DNA from: Thermosediminibacteraceae bacterium
GTDB lineage: Bacteria; Bacillota; Thermosediminibacteria; Thermosediminibacterales; Thermosediminibacteraceae
Assembly: GCA_021890755.1 (NCBI GenBank)
Contig: JAKKUQ010000001.1
Location: forward strand, 62,001 to 126,000
Direction of reading: 5' to 3'
DNA: 64,000 nucleotides
Below are positions 9,767 through 17,769 of the stretch, piece after piece. Position numbers and translations under genes: made by a program. Every line of letters begins with the position of its first letter. Within the stretch, counting starts at the first letter, position 1. A model generated the notes under the pieces. It was not told the origin of the DNA. It saw only the letters and a program-made list of their open reading frames with translations, and made no database searches.

Positions 9767-11161
9767 TTATTTTATTAACTCATATATAGCCTGGACATAA
9801 ATCTTAGCTATTCTCCTAAAATCATCAAGAGAGATATACTCGTCTTTTTGGTGAGCTAGTTCTTTTTGGCCCGGAAATACGGGGCCAAAGGAAACCGTAT
9901 TTTTTACATACCTGCAATATGTGCCTCCACCTATCGAGAGGAGCCTTGGTTCTTCACCAGTCATCTCTTTATATACATGCTGTAGTTTTCTTATAAAATC
10001 TTTATCGGCTTCGACGTACAGAGGCAATTTATGCTGGTCCACTAAAAATTCTACCCCCAAATCTTCGAAAGCCTTTTTGAGTTTTTCAATTATTTCATTG
10101 CCGTCTACCGTAACCGGATATCGAATGTCAAACTTAAGAACCCCACGATTTTCATCAAAATCAGCCACACCTAAATTAATGGTCAAGGTGCCCGAAATCT
10201 CGTCACTGCAAGAGACTCCTAGAGTTCTTCCATCCACTTCCATATTCAACTTGGCGACCAGCGAGTTTATGAATTCTTTTGCCTCTCTGCCTCCAAAATC
10301 AATTTGGCTAAGGAAGTTAAAAAGTATCTGGATGGCATTTTCCCCATCCTCTGGATAACTAGCATGGGCGGAAATTCCCTTTGCTTTTATAACAATTCCT
10401 TCAGGAGTCTCCTCTACTTTCAGCTTTTCTTTAAGTCTTTCTTCAATTTTCTCCGCGAGTTTTTCTAAAGTTATACCCTCTATTAAAGCTTCAGCCTCAT
10501 CAGGCACTATATTTACACGGGTGCCACCCCGCACTCTTTTAAGGTTTACTCCAGATCTTGATCTTGCGTCGAAGTCTTTTACCAGTGTAAAGCGTAAAAT
10601 ACCTTTTTCAGCATGTATTATGGGAAATTCCGCATCGGGTGAAAAGCCATACACCGGCATCTCTTCTTTCTCAAGATAGTACCTTATGCATCTTGCACCG
10701 GTTTCCTCATCGGTCCCTATGATAAGCCGTGCTCTTTTTGTAACCGGCAGGTTGGATTCTTTGATCGCTTTCAATGCGTATAATACGGCAAGGGCAGGCC
10801 CTTTATCGTCAATTGAACCCCGGCCGTAAATTTTTCCATCCTTAATCTCGCCGCCGAAGGGATCCACCGACCAACCAGCTCCGGGTGGGACTACATCTAT
10901 ATGGCTTAAAATTCCTACCATCTCTTGCCCGCTTCCTATCTCAATGTATCCTGCATAGCCGTCCAGATTTTTCGTTTTTAGCCCTAAATTATCCCCTTTT
11001 TTTAATATCCATTTAAGGGCTTCACCGATTTTTATCCCGAAAGGATAGCCCTCACAAGCATTTGTCTCATCTAAAACACTAGGGATCTTTATAAATTCCT
11101 GAAGATCCTTTACCATCTCATCGAAATATTCGTCAATTTTTGCATTCAAAATATCCTCCAT
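9767..11161 (-). CDS. M20 family dipeptidase, PepV-like
   Basis: 464 residues, the size of PepV-type zinc dipeptidases. Metal-site motifs are present: LSHIDVVPPG (His, then Asp in the +2 position), GRGSIDDKGP (bridging Asp), TDEETG (general-base Glu pair), SPDAEFP and a late LAHQKDE histidine. It likely hydrolyses dipeptides or N-acyl amino acids in the cytoplasm. The SD GGAG precedes the ATG at normal spacing. It lies 45 nt after the racemase frame and 54 nt before the M29-like gene. Confidence 0.88.
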   Translation of the reverse strand: MEDILNAKIDEYFDEMVKDLQEFIKIPSVLDETNACEGYPFGIKIGEALKWILKKGDNLGLKTKNLDGYAGYIEIGSGQEMVGILSHIDVVPPGAGWSVDPFGGEIKDGKIYGRGSIDDKGPALAVLYALKAIKESNLPVTKRARLIIGTDEETGARCIRYYLEKEEMPVYGFSPDAEFPIIHAEKGILRFTLVKDFDARSRSGVNLKRVRGGTRVNIVPDEAEALIEGITLEKLAEKIEERLKEKLKVEETPEGIVIKAKGISAHASYPEDGENAIQILFNFLSQIDFGGREAKEFINSLVAKLNMEVDGRTLGVSCSDEISGTLTINLGVADFDENRGVLKFDIRYPVTVDGNEIIEKLKKAFEDLGVEFLVDQHKLPLYVEADKDFIRKLQHVYKEMTGEEPRLLSIGGGTYCRYVKNTVSFGPVFPGQKELAHQKDEYISLDDFRRIAKIYVQAIYELIK

Positions 11162-11205
11162 CGACCATCACTCCTTTTATTTCGCTTTGAAAATTAATCC
11201 TAACC

Positions 11206-11895
11206 TTATTTGATTTCTTTAATCGGCGGATAAGGATATGCAAGCTTGCTCTGTTTCAAATTGTTTTTCATCAAATATTCACAAACGGCTACGGCAGCAT
11301 TGAGCGGAACAATAATCGGTATGCCGTATTTATTTTGCATTCTATTTATGTCTATATTTAAAATTGATCCACATCCTAAAATCACTACATCGCACTCGTA
11401 TTCTATTAATTCCTGGATTTTCATTTCTATCCGTTTTTCTAGTTCGCTTACATTTACAAAATTCAATACGGGCATATCCACAGCCACTACTTTATGTATT
11501 TCATGTGTTAAAGTTCTAACATGCCTTGGAACGGCACTTTTTATAGTTGAGATAACACCAATTCTATCCCCTAAAATTCTCGCCATGGAGATAGCCGCTT
11601 CCCTCAGCCCCACCACCGGTATGCTCAATTTTTCCTTACATGCATGTAAACCAGGTTATCCAAAACAATAGAGTATTATCCCATTCGAACCATTCAATTC
11701 TAATTCTTCCGCCAGGGAAACGACGCAAGGGCTTGCGAATATTTCATCGTATTCAGACTCTATCGTTACTGGACCTTTTTTTAATTCCGTAACCCTTAGC
11801 TGCGTCTCTTGACTTTTTACCTTTTCGGCCTCTACTCTAACCTTTTCATTCCATAAATCGGTAGATACAGTGATTATTATGTCTAATATCATCAT
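11206..11895 (-). pseudogene. Asp/Glu/hydantoin racemase with in-frame stop
   Basis: Two frames, 11656-11895 and 11206-11628, are parts of one racemase in the same reading frame. They are separated by a single TAA at 11656-11658. The sequence reads through as GIILYCFG, stop, PGLHACKEKLSIPVVGLREA. In this superfamily the stop occupies the residue right after the Cys-containing CFG, where Asp is expected. The second catalytic cysteine is in VILGCGSI. Flanking residues are intact, so the mutation looks recent. The total would be about 229 residues, normal for the family. It is probably inactive unless read through. Confidence 0.8.
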
Positions 11896-11971
11896 CCCGG
11901 CCCCTTAATTTTTTATTTGTTTTTAATTTTAGCATAATATAATATATTTAGTCTATTGCATTAATAATAAA

Positions 11972-12016
11972 AAAAGCCCCTTTACTGTGCAGAATGAACA
12001 ATAAAAAGGACTTTGC
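11972..12016 (-). terminator. Imperfect terminator after pucR-like gene
   Basis: On the minus strand AAAGTCCTTTTTA pairs imperfectly with TAAAGGGGCTTT and is followed by a T-rich tract. It sits just after the regulator stop at 12039 and would separate the regulator from the catabolic genes. Confidence 0.45.
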
Positions 12017-12038
12017 TAAACTTCATTTTTCTAGTTTT

Positions 12039-13667
12039 TCATTGCTGTAAATCTATTATTCTTAAACTGACCTCCAACTTAAGCCTAATAGAAGGGTCAT
12101 TTAAATCACAATTTAGTACCTCCTTTATTTTGTTTAATCTATAATTCAATGTATTCCGGTGGATAAAAAGTTTTTCAGCAGCTAGATTATGTCTTCCCAT
12201 ACAATCAAGATAAATCCTCAAAGTGGTTAAAAGATTTTCTTCCTTATTCTTGCAGTCGTATTCAAGAAGCTTGAGAAGCTTCTTATCACAGAATTTTATC
12301 AGTTCCTTGCTTCCAGGGCAATTTAAAATAAAATCATATATCCAAAAATCTTTATAAAATGCTATTTTAGTCTTATTTTTCATTAGATCCATTAGTTCTA
12401 TTGCTTTCCGGGCTTCTTTATAGCCTTCCGCTATATCAGATACATCATTATGAAAATCACTTATACCAAACTTTATATCTTCATAATCTAAGCTTTCCGA
12501 AAGAACCTTACATATGTTACTGATTTTATCATATCTCCCTATAGTTTCATCATTAGAAAAACTGCAAATTAGAACTATTTCTTCACCCCTTCTAATTACA
12601 ATGTAACCTTCCAAAATCGATTCTAGCGTTTTTTCTACAATCTTATATTTTTCTTCTGCATTTTGAACATTCCCGTAATTTATATACATGATTATAACGA
12701 CAATATCTTCTTTCAAATTTATACCATAGTATTTCAATCGGCTAGTAATTTGTTGAGGATTCCTTAAATTTCCTGTAATGATATTTTCAAAAAACTCTCT
12801 CTTTGCTTTTCCTTCCGCTTCTTTTACCGCCTGCATCTTCAAAATTTCAATTGCAGTTACAACTGCAGCCTGTTCTGCCGCGATCAAATCTAGATCATCT
12901 AACAGGCTATCCTTCACCAAAAAAATTATATACCCGTAAACTTCATCTTTTACAATGACAGGGGCTATTACCGCTTCAGCATAACGAACTATACTCTTTA
13001 TTTTTACTCTAATCGGTTTCTTATAATTTTTAATCTTCTTTAAAATCCCTTTATTTTGCAGTTCTTCAATTACATTAAGCGGGCTTTTATGACTTAGTTC
13101 GTTTTTGGTTTCTTCATAATCTGAAAACGATAAAAGGGTGAGACTTTCATCTACAATTAAAACAGGACAATTCAAAATGTAAGATAGACAACTAACTATA
13201 GCATTTAGTCCTCCACCGTAAATCATCACTTTCATAAGTTCATTGTGAATTTCTTGGGAACGTTTGATTCTGCTAGCTTCTTTATTTAGAATCTCCTGCA
13301 TAATTGGATTTACTATATCATGCCAGGAAATATCTAAGGGTAGTTCAATAATGGGAAAATTTTTTTCTTCAGCTACTTTTATCATTTGAGGAGGAATAGC
13401 ATCTATAAAACGTCCCGGTTTTATAGCAAGTGCTGCACAATTTTTTTCAACCAGTTCATATATGAATTTTTTTTCCATTTCCGGGTTTTTCAAAAAAACG
13501 TATGCAGCTGTAAGAAGTAATTCATTGCCCCTAATCCATTTAGCTGCATCGGGCACATCTATAGTTAAAACATAGTCTATCTTTCTATCGAGACCTTTCT
13601 CACCTGCCACCACTCTTGCACTTTTCAATCCCCCTATTTTAAGAGCCTCTCGCACTGTTATACCCAT
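12039..13667 (-). CDS. PucR family transcriptional regulator
   Basis: 542 residues. The N-terminal PucR domain (about residues 5-125) reads TVREALKIGG, then DVPDAAKWIRGNELLLTAAY. A GAF/GGDEF-like middle follows. The C-terminal PucR-type helix-turn-helix includes AAEKLFIHRNTLNYRLNKI. Such proteins activate purine, amino acid or amide catabolism genes in response to a metabolite. It is encoded just upstream of the catabolic genes in the same direction, so it is their likely regulator (inference). The start is the ATG at 13667; the longer TTG frame overlaps its purine-rich leader. Confidence 0.88.
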   Translation of the reverse strand: MGITVREALKIGGLKSARVVAGEKGLDRKIDYVLTIDVPDAAKWIRGNELLLTAAYVFLKNPEMEKKFIYELVEKNCAALAIKPGRFIDAIPPQMIKVAEEKNFPIIELPLDISWHDIVNPIMQEILNKEASRIKRSQEIHNELMKVMIYGGGLNAIVSCLSYILNCPVLIVDESLTLLSFSDYEETKNELSHKSPLNVIEELQNKGILKKIKNYKKPIRVKIKSIVRYAEAVIAPVIVKDEVYGYIIFLVKDSLLDDLDLIAAEQAAVVTAIEILKMQAVKEAEGKAKREFFENIITGNLRNPQQITSRLKYYGINLKEDIVVIIMYINYGNVQNAEEKYKIVEKTLESILEGYIVIRRGEEIVLICSFSNDETIGRYDKISNICKVLSESLDYEDIKFGISDFHNDVSDIAEGYKEARKAIELMDLMKNKTKIAFYKDFWIYDFILNCPGSKELIKFCDKKLLKLLEYDCKNKEENLLTTLRIYLDCMGRHNLAAEKLFIHRNTLNYRLNKIKEVLNCDLNDPSIRLKLEVSLRIIDLQQ

Positions 13668-13807
13668 TTCCCCCACTCCCCCGATTTCCAATTACATAGT
13701 ATCACACAAGATTTAAGGAACCGCTTACCCACATACATTCATTTCAACTTTTCAGAGCTTCATGTAACTTCATGTAAAAAATAATTCTATAGACCATACA
13801 TTTATGG

Positions 13808-13891
13808 GGCAATTTGACCAACTATCTCGCAAGCTGGAAGGCCGCTTGAAATAGATACTTCATATTGCACAACTTTTAAACGAAATAAAAT
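13808..13891 (-). pseudogene. Decayed second copy of the comM start
   Basis: The minus strand resembles the first ~36 codons of comM and its leader. The leader GGGAGG is kept, the start ATG has become ATT, and LKSCAI remains. About 30 nt are then missing, and ISSGLPACEIVGQ follows (comM: ISSGLPAFEIVG). The upstream DNA (13892-13990) also matches 4486-4580, with small indels. This shows that the homology between the two repeat regions extends beyond the exact 690-bp core. Confidence 0.75.
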
Positions 13892-14132
13892 TTTATCCTC
13901 CCTATTTACTTTTAGGAAGTAGCCTTATCCTGGATTAGGCTATGCCGAAAACTATTTTCAAAATTCTCCATAATTATGGATTTTCCTTTTTATTTAGAAT
14001 AAACTAGTTTCCGCATTTAATCAACCATAGAAAGTACCTATATGCCTTCATATTCTATCACATCAACCATTTCCCTATATGGGTATTTTCTCGTATCCTC
14101 TCTTAGCTCTATCTGGAATTCTCTTACCTGAG

Positions 14133-14618
14133 TCACCTAATTAGATAATTTTCAAAACCGTATTCAGTACTGTATCGTAGGATTTGCCCCCCCCATCCTT
14201 CCGGGGTCGTTTTAACCCATTTTAAATACTCAAGGTAATCGAGGGTATGTCTGGTCCACATAAATACCCGACGCTGTTGCAAATTATTAGTTATCGCTTC
14301 ATTCGCGGCTAGCCCCATTTCCAGCTGGAACCTGACTATCAGGCCGCTTATAGGCAAGATCACGAAAGCAGCACAAGGGCCGATAGGAACAGGCTGATGC
14401 CGTCACCTCCGGTCCTCCTCCCGAGGAGCGTCACCCATTTTGTGGCTTTCGCAAAGGCGGCAAGGCTCTCCGCAAATGAATACATACCGCCGGCCACTAC
14501 AAGAAAAATCTCGCCTTTAAAACCAATAGGTTGTCTAACGATAATTTCTAATTTTGGTAAAAAAGTAAAGGGAATGGCATCCTTTAGCCTTGGTAAAATT
14601 CCTTATATAGATACATGA
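14133..14618 (-). pseudogene. S41-family peptidase relic, copy 2
   Basis: Same layout as the relic at 4640-5125. The part from 14272 is identical to it, including the frameshift. The 3' end (14133-14270) encodes a different but related tail, with YLKWVKTTPEGWGG instead of HPEWVKTAGDGW. Both are close to S41 peptidase C-termini. Left of it (about 14040-14130) another short frame, REFQIELREDTRKYPYREM, is open but not in register with the relic. Confidence 0.68.
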
Positions 14619-14961
14619 GCATCTGATAATCTCCATGCAGGGCTAAAATTTTGGACACCGCCGTTTTTCAGTGTTTATAAGGGCTTATTCCCCTGGCAGT
14701 AGTGCCCTTTTGCAGTAAAATATAAATATAAAAAACTACACCAACATGGTACCTGGTAGTATTCTGCATTACGGCAGACTATTATTAACATTTCGGTACG
14801 AACTAACAGAAAAAGAGAATCTCTATTGCACGGAAAATGAACAAAAATGGTGCAATACAACCGTCAGGCATGTCGTACTTACTTTCACTCGCTCTTTGCC
14901 TGCCGTCAGGTTATCCCGAGCAGGTTGGCTTTGACCAACATGTTTTCCACAGTTCTACTTT
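14272..14961. repeat. Exact 690-bp direct repeat, copy B
   Basis: Identical to 4779-5468. Together the two copies flank the catabolic module 5892-13667. Sequences left of 14272 are diverged homologues of those left of 4779. Sequences right of 14961 are unrelated to those right of 5468. Confidence 0.95.
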
Positions 14962-15161
14962 AGTTTCCCCTTACATTGTCGCACGTCATGCCTAGCCCTG
15001 ATTTATCTTCCATTTGGCTTTCCTCCCGTGTCGTCGACGTGCTCCTAGACAACCACTTTGAAAAGTATAGCACCGGCTTCCAATTGCAACTTGATGCACT
15101 TAGGGACGAACTAGGTAGAGCACGCAAGCTTCAAGCAGGCCACTTTATGCACATAGCAGCT

Positions 15162-15540
15162 GAAGACCTCGAATATACCCCATAATCTCTGCTGTACGGG
15201 ATGCTCTACCCGGGCGGTGGCGTGGACTATAGATGCGCTTCCTAACCCAGCTTCGTGGCTGAAGACACCGCGTGCCACACCACTGGTAATAGCCATAAGT
15301 ACGGTAGAACCGGCGAATCCACCGACTGCGGCTGTTCCGGTAAAGGCTTGACTAATTATCAGTCCAAAGGCCGGTAATATTTTTTCCACGTTCATAATGA
15401 GGACAGCTATGGCACCTACCATGTAGAAAAGCGCCATAAAGGGTACCAGTTTCTCCGTGACATTAGCAATGCTCTTCAAGCCGCCGAGTATAACAGCACC
15501 GGTGATCACCGCGAGGACGATCCCTGTGACCCGTAACCAA
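15162..15540 (-). pseudogene. AGCS sodium:alanine/glycine symporter fragment
   Basis: The minus strand encodes an internal segment of an alanine/glycine:cation symporter: VITGAVILGGLKSIANVTE, FTGTAAVGGFAG, RGVFSHEAGLGSAS, then VEHPVQQRLWGIFEVF. The fragment begins inside the protein with no proper start. After WGIFEVF it runs into unrelated codons and a stop at 15111. Both the N-terminal half and the C-terminus are missing. Confidence 0.85.
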
Positions 15541-15943
15541 ACTTTTTTTTTACATTCACACCCTCTTCTCGTCTACGACATAATAAAATCTCTCTTCTTT
15601 TGCGTAAATATAAAAATGATTTCAGACAATGTTTCAACGTAAAAAGGGGCGGGTTCTCAACAATTGCAATCATTAATCATCCAGTCTTGCATTTTACAGA
15701 TTTGGGTTCAGGGAACAACTTGCATCTGCTCGGTTAGAAGATTGATTGTTTCTCATCCCGACCATTACGATTCTTCCGCGTTTTTCGATTTGCCTGGATC
15801 ACAGATTAAACAACCTCTCGGATGTTTCTTCCTCTTCTTCGCATCTACTATGCTTTCAGTAAATTGAAAGAACCGAAAAAACACTAAATAAAATAAAAAA
15901 GTCCCGCATAAGCTTTGCAATCATTTGCAAATGAGAAGAATAT
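15541..15943. other. No supported gene
   Basis: About 400 bases between the AGCS fragment and the small-RNA terminator. A short minus-strand frame ending at 15765 (KKRKKHPRGCLICDPGKSK) is open for about 40 codons but has no SD and no family I recognise. The DNA at 14962-15161 is likewise unassigned; it encodes an open plus-strand frame of 69 codons that I cannot identify. Confidence 0.5.
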
Positions 15944-16117
15944 AAAAAGCCACCTTGGCATGTAGACCTATATAGGGTCTCGCTGCCAATGGTGGCTAGT
16001 AGATTCTTTACTAAGCTAGCGTACAGGCCATGGCATCGATGACTTGTCGCCCTCCCATAGCTATTTAGTTAATCTAGCACTCTCAATAATTCAGCAAGAG
16101 TTACCAACTATTCGGCG
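15944..16117 (-). ncRNA. Candidate free-standing structured RNA (~174 nt)
   Basis: A sigma-A-type promoter (entry at 16124-16152) faces this segment, and a strong intrinsic terminator closes it. Arms AGCCACC/GGTGGCT extend over 13 bp, with an inner AGACC/GGTCT stem, followed by TTTTT at 15944-15948. Inside are ACTCT/AGAGT and GCTAG/CTAGC pairings, and no ORF with an SD. It lies between the folD stop and decayed DNA, so it is not a leader of an intact gene. Length and isolation would fit a 6S-like RNA or another regulatory RNA. I could not match a known riboswitch core. Confidence 0.45.
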
Positions 16118-16123
16118 CCCCGC

Positions 16124-16152
16124 ATAATATCATATTTAACTCTACTTATCAA
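16124..16152 (-). promoter_or_regulatory. Sigma-A promoter for the candidate RNA
   Basis: TTGATA (16147-16152) and TATTAT (16124-16129) on the minus strand, spaced by exactly 17 nt. The -35 box lies within the last codons of folD. Confidence 0.55.
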
Positions 16153-16996
16153 TTTGCATCTTACAGGCTTTGATGACATGTTTGGCTAAAACTGTTGATG
16201 TTACTACACCTACTCCACCGGGAACTGGTGTTATTTTACCGGCCACCTCTTTTACAGCATCGAAATCCACGTCACCGCATATCTTGCCGTTTTCATCGAC
16301 ACTAATTCCAACATCTAATACCACAGCTCCAGGGGCCACCATATCTTTCTTTATCAATTTTGCTTTTCCGGTGGCAGTTACCAGAATCTCAGCTCTGGAA
16401 GTCTCCTTCGGCAGGTCAACAGTATAGATATGGCAAACCGTTACGGTGGCGAACCGGTTCAACATCATCATTGCTAGCGGCTTTCCGACCACCATACTGG
16501 AATTAACGATTACCGTCCTTTTCCCTTGAAGTTCTATGCCGTAATGATCCAGGATTTCCATGACTGCTGACGGTGTGCATGGAGCAAATCCTCTTTCATC
16601 ACCGCTCATGACTTTAGCTATACTGTCTGGATTAAAACCGTCCACATCTTTCAGCGGCGAAATCTCGTATTTTACCCTGTCTTCGGAAATAGTAGCGGGA
16701 AGCGGCCTCATGACGAGGATACCGTGAACACTCTTTTCATCATTGAGTTGGTGGATTTCTGATATAAATTCTTTTTCAGATATATCCCCAGGCAGTTGAA
16801 CCAGTCGGTAATCGATGCCTAATTCACCGCATTTTTTTTGTGCACTTTTTATGTAAGACATTGAATCAGGCCTTTCTCCGACGGTGACTATTGCAAGCCC
16901 GGGAGTTATTCCCCTCGACTTTAACTGTTCAACCTCCCCTTTGAGTTTTTCCCCTAAAGCCTGGGCTACTTCCTTGCCACTTAAAATATCAGCCAT
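16142..16996 (-). CDS. folD: Methylene-THF dehydrogenase (FolD family)
   Basis: 284 residues, normal FolD length. It oxidises 5,10-methylene-THF to methenyl-THF; most relatives also hydrolyse the product. The Tyr-x-x-x-Lys active pair is altered. The family form YVASKxKxC reads YIKSAQKKC here, with Ala at the lysine position. VQLPLP reads VMRPLP, and GRSxxVGKP reads NSSMVVGKP. KDVDGFNP and the substrate/cofactor domains are kept. In the human enzyme, loss of that lysine removes cyclohydrolase activity but leaves the dehydrogenase. A monofunctional dehydrogenase is therefore likely, with the adjacent FchA supplying the hydrolase. The ATG has GGAGG 8 nt upstream. Confidence 0.93.
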   Translation of the reverse strand: MADILSGKEVAQALGEKLKGEVEQLKSRGITPGLAIVTVGERPDSMSYIKSAQKKCGELGIDYRLVQLPGDISEKEFISEIHQLNDEKSVHGILVMRPLPATISEDRVKYEISPLKDVDGFNPDSIAKVMSGDERGFAPCTPSAVMEILDHYGIELQGKRTVIVNSSMVVGKPLAMMMLNRFATVTVCHIYTVDLPKETSRAEILVTATGKAKLIKKDMVAPGAVVLDVGISVDENGKICGDVDFDAVKEVAGKITPVPGGVGVVTSTVLAKHVIKACKMQIDK

Positions 16997-17024
16997 CAAC
17001 CACGCCTCCCCAGAACTTAAGGTT

Positions 17025-17657
17025 TTATTTTTTTTTTAAAGTCCTTTCAACTTTATCATATGTCTCGTCGGCAATCGATAGAGCTTCGGCGCAAATTTTT
17101 TCCATATAATCATTAGTGTTTTTTACAAATTCCTCATCGGTGATGCTGTTAAGGTTTATTAGCACATTCATCCGACCGCTAAGTAGAGCGGCTTTCAAAC
17201 ACAAAATACCAACACCTACATCACTTATAGCAAGTCTTGAACCGATCTCTGCCAGTCTTCTGTGAAGTTTTATAGCATCAAAGGAGAGTTCCATGATTTT
17301 AAGCGGCACTCCACATGCTTCCTTTAAGGCCTTTTGCATCGCCTCATTTCTCTTTCGTTTTTCTTCTTCGGTACCTTTCGGCATTTTATAAACTTCGGCA
17401 ACTTTGCCAAAGACCTTTGCGTCTTCTTCGACAAGATCCAGCAGTTGAGCTTGCAGTTTTTTTGCCTCGTTAAGTATTTCAATTACCTCTGCTTCCACAT
17501 CCTTATACTTTTCTTTACCCACTGTGAGATTTCCAACCATGCTGCCCAGTGCCATGCCTATGGCACCGACTAGGGCTGCTGCCCCCCCTCCTCCTGGTAC
17601 GGGGGCGTTGGAAGCTAGCACCTCAACAAATTCGTCAACACTCTTTTTTACTAACAC
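17025..17657 (-). CDS. fchA: Methenyl-THF cyclohydrolase (FTCD_C/FchA family)
   Basis: 210 residues of the formiminotransferase-cyclodeaminase C-terminal family, used as stand-alone methenyl-THF cyclohydrolase in acetogens. Typical features are VPGGGGAAAL near the N-terminus, MVGNLTVGK, and SRLAISDVGVG with its conserved Asp. The GTG start has AGGAGGG 6 nt upstream. It is followed by folD after 28 nt and preceded by fhs, so the three enzymes for formate to methylene-THF lie in pathway order. Confidence 0.92.
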   Translation of the reverse strand: MLVKKSVDEFVEVLASNAPVPGGGGAAALVGAIGMALGSMVGNLTVGKEKYKDVEAEVIEILNEAKKLQAQLLDLVEEDAKVFGKVAEVYKMPKGTEEEKRKRNEAMQKALKEACGVPLKIMELSFDAIKLHRRLAEIGSRLAISDVGVGILCLKAALLSGRMNVLINLNSITDEEFVKNTNDYMEKICAEALSIADETYDKVERTLKKK

Positions 17658-17722
17658 ATTATGCCCTCCTAATTACCGTTTCTCCCGCTCTTTTGACATG
17701 AACTAATACAAATTAAAAGGGC

Positions 17723-17757
17723 ATGGGGCAGCAAGGTTTTTTATCCCTGCGCCCCAT
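17723..17757 (-). terminator. Hairpin between fhs and fchA
   Basis: ATGGGGC and GCCCCAT pair, with a further imperfect inner stem. On the minus strand it is followed by GCCCTTTTAATTT. It may act as a leaky terminator or RNA-stability element between fhs and fchA. Confidence 0.4.
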
Positions 17758-17769
17758 CGCTCTCATTCA

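Noticed and set aside
9921-10358. 145-codon plus-strand ORF
   Set aside because: Antisense shadow of the intact M20 dipeptidase; no SD and low-complexity serine-rich product.
11656-11658. Recoding of the racemase stop as Sec or Pyl
   Set aside because: The codon is TAA, not TGA or TAG, and no SECIS-like hairpin follows.
14976-15185. 69-codon plus-strand ORF next to repeat copy B
   Set aside because: Looks protein-like (LDALRDELGRARKLQAGHF), but I could not place it in a family, it lacks an SD, and it overlaps the broken AGCS end.
15765-15885. Short basic frame (KKRKKHPRGCLICDPGKSK)
   Set aside because: No SD, no recognisable family, and it lies in decayed DNA; left as unassigned.
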